The notes under the pieces were generated by a model, which was not told the origin of the DNA, made no database searches, and saw only the letters and a list, made by a program, of their open reading frames with translations. Below are positions 41,441-46,395 of a stretch of 46,395 nucleotides of DNA, piece after piece. The stretch is from Phycisphaerae bacterium. GTDB taxonomy: Bacteria; Planctomycetota; Phycisphaerae; UBA1845. Positions within the stretch are counted from its first letter, which is position 1; each line of letters begins with the position of its first letter. The DNA lies in contig JAJDDQ010000011.1 in the NCBI GenBank assembly GCA_029260215.1, positions 1 to 46,395 of the forward strand, read 5' to 3'. The position numbers were made by a program, and so were the translations under genes.

Positions 41441-41683
41441 ATGGATATCGAAAAATTCCTGGTGGACTACGAACTCAGGGTCATCGGCGACGGGGTCGAC
41501 ATGCGTCTCGGTGCGTTCCTGGAGCATGCCACGCACTGCGCGTATTACGCCGGCTACTGCGCGGCAGTCGATGACAAAAAGCAAGGCCGCCCGCGCCGCC
41601 CCACCGCAAAGACGATTCAGCGCCGGCTGGAGAATTCCCCCCAATCATCCGTTCACATCATCGTGAAGCGCATTGCCGAATGA
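41441..41683 (+). CDS. Small hypothetical protein
   Basis: 80 residues: MDIEKFLVDYELRVIGDGVD, MRLGAFLEHATHCAYYAGYC, then a basic stretch (KKQGRPRRPTAKTIQRRLEN). No family recognised. Composition is protein-like, with probable helices and a basic middle that could bind nucleic acid. It is divergent from the XRE regulator and probably under its control. Confidence 0.6.
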   Translation: MDIEKFLVDYELRVIGDGVDMRLGAFLEHATHCAYYAGYCAAVDDKKQGRPRRPTAKTIQRRLENSPQSSVHIIVKRIAE

Positions 41684-41912
41684 GACAGCTCGTGAACTGA
41701 TGCATTTTTGGTGCGTGCTGATGCCCTGCGGCTCGGGACCCGGTCGGCCGTCGCACACCGGGAACGAGCGGAGCGAGCCGGCGACGGGTGATTGGGTGGG
41801 CCGAAGGGCAACCCCTGCGGACGGGTTTTCCGAGGCTTGAGCAGCGTCCGCCGGTCGAGCCGGGAACCGGCTCGACCTGTCGGAACGCGCCGCGTGCGCG
41901 GCCAGCCACCCG
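41684..41912. other. Hairpin-rich intergenic region
   Basis: About 230 bases between two genes that face each other. GTCGAGCCGG (41854-41863) and CCGGCTCGAC (41867-41876) form a perfect ten-base hairpin with loop GAA. Shorter GC pairings lie to the left, for example around GAGCGGAGCGAGC. There is no T run. It may be a bidirectional transcript end or a structured RNA. Confidence 0.4.
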
Positions 41913-42491
41913 TCAGGAATTTCTGTCTTCGCGGCAACGTTGGTAGTCGTAGTTCGCCAGGCCGAATCTCAGCATGACAATCACAATCGCAATGAGCCCT
42001 AGGTACGCACCGTACGCCGTCGTCGCGAGCGTCGCGGCGGCCTGCAATTGAAACAAGTACCAGCAGGCGGCCAGCATGGCGAGACACATCGTCATCAGCG
42101 CGAGCACGGTGCCCGAACCGGTTCGTCCGGCGATGGGTTGTCGCCGATTGGGATGTTGCGATTGAAACACCAGCAACTCCGCACCGCCCATCTGATTCAC
42201 CTCGCGTTCGATTTCGTCGATGCGGCGCAGGTGGTCTTCCTTGGCACGTGCGTGGCCAACGGTGGTGGCCATCAGCCAACCGATGGCTGCGGGCAGCATC
42301 AGCAGGAACGTAAGCCGAACGGGTGAGGGCAGGGAAGAGAGCGAGCCGAGCAGGAACAGGAAACCGCCGCCCACCAGCGGCAATCGCCGGTCCATCGCTT
42401 CGAGCCGAAACCTCAGCAGCCCATACAGCGCGTCGTACTCGCGTAGCAGGATTTCAATGCGATCGCGTACTGTAAGTGAATCCTGATTCAT
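41913..42491 (-). CDS. Membrane protein with two helix pairs, unknown function
   Basis: 192 residues. A coiled N-terminal segment (VRDRIEILLREYDALYGLLR) is followed by two close membrane helices (about 36-78: RLPLVGGGFLFLLGSLSSLP and RLTFLLMLPAAIGWLMATTV). A cytoplasmic coiled-coil-like loop (DHLRRIDEIEREVNQMGG) comes next, then two more helices (about 125-170: VLALMTMCLAMLAACWYLF, ATTAYGAYLGLIAIVIVMLR). The layout resembles small effector or holin-like membrane proteins, but no family is recognised. The start is followed upstream by a run of nine C before the intron region. Confidence 0.65.
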   Translation of the reverse strand: MNQDSLTVRDRIEILLREYDALYGLLRFRLEAMDRRLPLVGGGFLFLLGSLSSLPSPVRLTFLLMLPAAIGWLMATTVGHARAKEDHLRRIDEIEREVNQMGGAELLVFQSQHPNRRQPIAGRTGSGTVLALMTMCLAMLAACWYLFQLQAAATLATTAYGAYLGLIAIVIVMLRFGLANYDYQRCREDRNS

Positions 42492-42871
42492 CCCTTTTAA
42501 CCTGCGGTTTTGTGATTCCCCCCCCCGAAAATCTAGCAGGAAACGTCCCCAAGCGCAAAACGAAAGAGGGCGCGTGTGGCCAAGGCCCCGTGCAAACCCG
42601 CGCGCGTCAGCACGTACGTCGTGCGCCGTAATTCAAGTCGCATGAAGCATTGACGGGTGTTCGGCGCGTTGCCACGTGTGGTACCGCAGGTGCAGCGGAA
42701 TTGGCGTTCCGCAGCTATTCGTTACCACATCGTTGTTGTCGGTGGTGATGGGCGACCTCGCCCGGTAAACCGCGACTCACCATCGCGGCTAAGGGGATGG
42801 GCTTACCACCTGTCATGAACGGGTTTTTACTCGTTGTGAGGTCGATCCGTAGAGCGACGTGCCATGAGAGT
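42492..42871. other. Region upstream of the group II intron
   Basis: About 380 bases without a convincing gene. It contains a C9 run (42528-42536) and, at 42621, a second GTGCGCC that could be an alternative intron 5' end; there it pairs with CGGCGC 40 bases further on. A stem CCGCGA-CTCACCA-TCGCGG is also visible around 42770. Part of it may belong to intron domain I. Confidence 0.4.
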
Positions 42872-43404
42872 GTGCGCCGTGAAATGCGTTGTAGGAATTG
42901 CTGACATAGTCAGCCGGAGTTCAGGATGATGCTCCGAAATGAATCAGCTTACCTGAAGCGGAAACGTGGAGGGGACAAGAGCATGTTGATAAAGCGGGAG
43001 ACGTGATGAAGACGTGTAGCGCGTCGTCCCGCAACGTTTGAGTGATATGGTTAAAGTTAGACTACTTGAATCTGAATGCCCAGCGATGGAAACGGCACAT
43101 CCGTTGATACCACGTCTGTTGTCGACGCTGCCTGGACACGCGAATACCACTTCTCGTTCGCGTGAAATTCTGCCAGGCAGGCGGTGGGGAATGACCCCAC
43201 TAAAGGGCATGAGTCAGGAACCTACGTCACTCTATAACGTTCCACAGCGACGGAACACGGGATTGCCTAAGGGGCGAGAGCCCTATGGTAACGGAGTCCC
43301 CATAGTAGTCGTGGGAGTAACGACCCACCAAGGAGGACGGGAAAGCCGTCCACAGGGCAAAGGGGGACAGGTAGTTGTGATGGGAAGATGCGGAGGTACG
43401 CGAG

Positions 43405-45189
43405 ATGCGTAACGCCGAAGCAATCCTTACCATCATCAGTGAGCGTGGCCAACGTGGGTTGCCACTGGAACGGGTATACCGACTGCTGTTTCAGCAAGAC
43501 TTGTACCTCAGGGCCTACGCGAAGCTGTACGCGAACAAGGGTGCGATGACCCCTGGGAGTTCACCGGAGACGGTGGACGGAATGTCAGTTCGCAAAATCG
43601 ATACCATAATCGAAGCGTTACGCTACGAGCGGTATCGATGGACTCCGGTCAGGCGAACGTACATCCCGAAGAAGAACGGGAAGAAACGACCGCTCGGAAT
43701 GCCGACGTGGAGTGACAAGCTTCTGCAAGAAGTGATGCGCTCCATCTTGGAGGCCTACTTCGAGCCGCAGTTCTCTCCGCACTCCCACGGGTTTCGACCA
43801 AGTCGAGGATGCCACACGGCACTCCGAGACGTCTGGTCAAGAGGGAAAGGAACGAAGTGGTTCATTGAGGGAGACCTCTCAGCGTGCTTCGACAACATTG
43901 ACCATTCGGTGTTGCTCGACGTACTACGGGAGAATATTCACGATGGACGCTTCAACCGGTTAGTTGGCAGCTTGCTTGTTGCTGGCTACCTCGAAGACTG
44001 GACGTTCAACGCAACGTACAGCGGCGTGCCTCAGGGCGGGGTGATCAGCCCCATCCTGAGCAATTTGGTTCTGAACAGGCTTGACCGATTCGTAGAGACG
44101 GAGCTTGTTCCAGCGAACACACGTGGTCAGAACCGGAGAACGAATCCGGCATACGTCCGACGGACGGTTGCGGCGTGGCGTGCGAGGAAGTCCGGGCAAC
44201 CTGAGAGAGCAAAGGCTCTTCTCAAGGAAGCAAGGCAACTTCCCTCGCGAAATCCCAGAGACGAGAATTTCCGTCGTCTTTGGTATGTTCGCTACGCCGA
44301 TGACTTTCTGCTTGGGTTCATTGGTCCAAAGACCGAAGCGGAGGACATCAAGAGGAGGCTCGCGCGGTATTTGCGTGACGAGCTGAAGCTTGAACTCAAC
44401 GCTGAAAAGACGCTCATCACGCATGCGCGTGATGGTAAAGCGAACTTTCTCGGCTACGAGGTCCACGCACTCCACAGTGATAGCTGGCGCGATGGTCGTG
44501 GCCAGCGAAACATCAACGGTGGAATCGGGCTTCGGGTACCAAAACGTGTTGTTCGAGCACAATGTTCGATGTACATGCGCTTTGGAAAACCGATGCACCT
44601 GCCAGAGAGACTGAATGACGATGCTTACAGCATCATCGTTCAGTACCAAGCGGAGGTTCGGGGTGTCGTCCAATACTACCAGCTGGCGTACAACGTCCAC
44701 GAACTGCAACGGCTCAAATGGGTAGCCGAGCAGTCGTTGACCAAAACGCTGGCAAACAAGTGGAGGACGACACGGAACAAGGTCTACCAGCGTCTCAAGA
44801 CCGACTTGAAGACGGCTGATGGCACCTACAAGGTGCTTCAGGTAACGGTGGACCGACCCGGTAAGAAGCCATTGGAAGCGCACTTCGGTGCCATCCCGAT
44901 GAAACGGGAAAAATGGGCTTCTGTCACCGACGTCGAGACGAAAGTGTGGAGTGGAAGGTCCGAGCTACTCGACCGGCTCCTTGCAAACGAGTGCGAACTC
45001 TGTGGCGCGAAGCATGACATCGAAGTGCATCACGTTCGCAAGCTTGCTGACCTCAACCGCAAGGGACGATCGCCAAAGGCGGACTGGGAGAAAGTCATGG
45101 CTGGTCGAAGACGCAAGACACTTGTCGTCTGCGGAGGCTGCCACGACAACATCCACACTGGAACCCATGACGGCAGGGCGCTCGCATGA
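43405..45189 (+). CDS. ltrA: Group II intron reverse transcriptase/maturase with HNH endonuclease
   Basis: 594 residues with GGAGG before the ATG. Reverse transcriptase blocks: RTYIPKKNGKKRPLGMPT, HGFRPSRGCHTAL, FIEGDLSACFDNIDH, GVPQGGVISPILSNL and the active site YADD at 297-300, followed by TEAEDIKRRLARYLRDEL and the maturase domain X (about 400-500). The C-terminal HNH domain has CELCGAKHDIEVHHVRKL and VVCGGCHDNIHTG, which cuts the second strand during retrohoming. No frameshift is seen, so intron and protein are probably active. It lies in domain IV of the ribozyme. Confidence 0.95.
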   Translation: MRNAEAILTIISERGQRGLPLERVYRLLFQQDLYLRAYAKLYANKGAMTPGSSPETVDGMSVRKIDTIIEALRYERYRWTPVRRTYIPKKNGKKRPLGMPTWSDKLLQEVMRSILEAYFEPQFSPHSHGFRPSRGCHTALRDVWSRGKGTKWFIEGDLSACFDNIDHSVLLDVLRENIHDGRFNRLVGSLLVAGYLEDWTFNATYSGVPQGGVISPILSNLVLNRLDRFVETELVPANTRGQNRRTNPAYVRRTVAAWRARKSGQPERAKALLKEARQLPSRNPRDENFRRLWYVRYADDFLLGFIGPKTEAEDIKRRLARYLRDELKLELNAEKTLITHARDGKANFLGYEVHALHSDSWRDGRGQRNINGGIGLRVPKRVVRAQCSMYMRFGKPMHLPERLNDDAYSIIVQYQAEVRGVVQYYQLAYNVHELQRLKWVAEQSLTKTLANKWRTTRNKVYQRLKTDLKTADGTYKVLQVTVDRPGKKPLEAHFGAIPMKREKWASVTDVETKVWSGRSELLDRLLANECELCGAKHDIEVHHVRKLADLNRKGRSPKADWEKVMAGRRRKTLVVCGGCHDNIHTGTHDGRALA

Positions 45190-45203
45190 CTGCAACTACT
45201 GGA

Positions 45204-45328
45204 AAGCCGGATGACAAGGAAACTGTCACGTCCGGTTTGGGGGGGAGGTGTTGGAAAAGCATTCTTGAAGAAACTTGTGCCTCAGCTGAGTACAAGTCGA
45301 GAACGGGCTCGCTGGCTCCTTACCCTAC
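45204..45328 (+). ncRNA. Group II intron domains V and VI
   Basis: Domain V: the eight-base outer stem AAGCCGGA/TCCGGTTT includes the usual G-U pair of the catalytic triad region, with inner GAC/GTC pairing and a GAAA loop. Domain VI: GGGGGGGAG (45239-45247) pairs with CTCCTT-A-CCC (45316-45325), with A45322 bulged. The distal part of domain VI is about 68 bases, clearly longer than usual, and contains a separate hairpin ACTTGT-n-ACAAGT enclosing CTCAGCTGAG. Confidence 0.7.
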
Positions 45329-46262
45329 TGCTTGTCCGGTTCGAGGGAGGCTCCTGGAAGTAAACCGCTTCTGTCAAACGAAGTTCCAATCTCCAGGTTC
45401 GATCCCATACGCCATGCGTGAATGCGGGCGACCGGGACAGACCCGCCGAATGGCGGGCCGTCACGCCCAAAGCCGGTAATCAATCCGGTCCACGGGGCTC
45501 GTGACCTCTTTGGCCTCTGGCCTTTGGGGTTCGTTCAACGTGGCTGGCGTCGGGAGTCCTCGTCTGGTGACAGGCGGGGCCGGGCGGATGATAACGCTCG
45601 GCGATGGGAAGAAAAATCCCACGATGAATAGCTCAACGACGAAAGGGGCGTCAAGCCCTTGCCAGTAAACGCAATCGGAGACGGTGCCGAACCGCGTTAG
45701 AAAGACCTCTGCCGATGGGTAGCTGAGGAGCTTCTGTGTTCTGCCCGGCGAAATCGCTCTCGCCAACGCGAGTGCGGAAACTATGCCCGAGCGGGAGCTT
45801 GGGACATACGGTACAGGTCAAGCGACGTGACCGATTGTGTGATGGACGTGAATAACCGGGGAAGGGCTCATCCTTCCGGTGTGGTAGCCGGTGCCTGGCT
45901 TGTCGGCCTGGTGCTTCAAACGGGTGAGTCTGGGAGTGTGCTCTGAGTAGAAAGCGGGCGGGAGCCCGGCGGTGTCCGCTGCAAGGCAGTGGCGGTCCGT
46001 TTGCGTGCTAACGGGTGGTGCTGAGCACGATGCAACGACGAAAGGAGCGACGGGTTTTGACCCATTTCGATGACGTGGCCCACGGTGGGCGGGCGGAGCA
46101 TTGCTCCGTCTCCGCCTGCCGTACGGGCTTTCTGGGTAAGGACGATGCAGTGCGGTCAACCGAGACCGCTTCGGGAGAAGCGGCCTCGATTGGCGGCGTG
46201 ATGATGGCGGACAAGCGGAGTGCGCTCCGCGTCCGCCGGAGGTTGTCAAAGCGCTACTGTCA
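45329..46262. other. Structured region of unknown nature after the intron
   Basis: About 930 bases. No open frame has a ribosome binding site or protein-like composition. Hairpins are frequent: CCCGCC-GAAT-GGCGGG (45442-45457), GGAGC-ATT-GCTCC near 46100, and GCGGAC-AA-GCGGAG-TGCG-CTCCGC-GTCCGC (46207-46236). A 13-base exact repeat CAACGACGAAAGG occurs at 45634 and 46033. It may be the exon context of the intron, a degenerate second ribozyme or a non-coding RNA locus. Confidence 0.4.
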
Positions 46263-46269
46263 CCGGGCA

Positions 46270-46309
46270 GGTTAAAAGCAGCCACGTGCGGGCGGGTTAA
46301 AACCGGCCA
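46270..46309. repeat. Direct repeats resembling an IS21-family end
   Basis: GGTTAAAAGCAGCCA (46270-46284) and GGTTAAAACCGGCCA (46295-46309), 25 bases apart and matching at 12 of 15 positions. Multiple terminal repeats of this style are found at IS21-family ends. On the minus strand a frame with a C-terminus ADQADKKAEK stops at 46361-46363, where an istB-type gene would end, but ten residues cannot identify it. Confidence 0.4.
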
Positions 46310-46395
46310 ATGATGTTGGTTCCTTTGTACTTCATTTTCCAGTCTTCCTGCAAGCCTGTTTTACTTTTCTGCTTTCTTGTCGGCCTGATCCGCGG

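Larger units (their letters stand above)
42872..45328 (+). mobile_element. Group II intron with HNH-type maturase
   Basis: The 5' end is placed at GTGCGCC (42872), matching the GUGYG rule and giving a 533-base ribozyme part before the ORF; GTGCGCC at 42621 is the alternative. AGAGT just before 42872 could pair as IBS1 with ACTCT near 43228. A domain III-like stretch with TATGGTAACGGAG starts near 43285. Domain V is 45204-45238, with AAGCCGGA pairing to TCCGGTTT and a GAAA loop. The 3' end is set at 45328 (CCCTAC) because G45239-G47 pairs with 45316-45325 and leaves A45322 bulged seven bases before the end, as a branch point should be. Confidence 0.85.

Noticed and set aside
42621-42627. GTGCGCC as intron 5' end
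   Set aside because: Not excluded, but it would sit in a hairpin with CGGCGC and make the 5' ribozyme part unusually long; 42872 was preferred.
45186-46285. Several short open frames on both strands after the intron
   Set aside because: None has a ribosome binding site or protein-like sequence; hairpins and repeats dominate the region.

Overview
The window looks like a piece of a GC-rich planctomycete-type (Planctomycetota) genome. The pointers are a tyrosine recombinase carrying GFGNTD where most families have GLRxSE, a sigma-factor gene coupled to a Ser/Thr kinase gene, and small proteins of a kind I associate with planctomycetes. This is a judgement from protein style only; no taxonomic marker search was possible.

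Layout. 1-1440: right-hand part of an IS3-family insertion sequence, cut by the window edge. 1751-5251: complete dnaE (DNA polymerase III alpha), a chromosomal housekeeping gene. 5705-5795 (-): tRNA-Ser(GCT) with a terminator behind it. 5937-7124: integrase, which opens a long accessory region that I read as an integrative and conjugative element (ICE).

Transfer region. From 22714 leftwards to 7117 runs one almost gapless minus-strand operon: relaxase, traG, ribbon-helix-helix regulator, trbB, trbC, trbD, trbE, two trbJ copies, trbL, trbF, trbG, trbI, a DUF2274-type gene, a zinc-ribbon protein, a truncated Dam-type methylase, and finally an excisionase-like HTH gene that meets the integrase tail to tail. 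This is the Trb/P-type type IV secretion order seen in Tn4371-like ICEs. To its right lie a likely oriT/promoter region, a small operon with an XRE regulator, and traF (signal peptidase) in one operon with an ECF sigma factor. A second sigma-like factor, a membrane Ser/Thr kinase and a lipoprotein follow, forming a signalling island.

Cargo and maintenance. 29904-30505: ParE/RelE-Phd toxin-antitoxin pair. 30709-31203: a broken DUF6876-type gene joined to an IS4-type transposase remnant. 31294-34948: three-gene ABC-3C-type conflict system (ATPase with zinc hook, middle component, third component). 36431-40004: plasmid-like module made of iteron-like repeats, a replication initiator and parA/parB, with an inverted repeat between rep and par. 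The element therefore combines ICE integration and transfer with plasmid replication and partition genes. 40082-42491: small hypothetical genes, a cupin protein, an XRE regulator with candidate operators, and a membrane protein.

Right end. About 42872-45328: a group II intron encoding a reverse transcriptase/maturase with an HNH domain; its domain V and a foldable domain VI with a bulged branch-point A can be read in the sequence. 45329-46262: about 930 bases of hairpin-rich DNA without a convincing gene. 46270-46309: two direct repeats like those at IS21-family ends. The right border of the element was not found; no copy of the tRNA 3' end was seen elsewhere in the window by eye.
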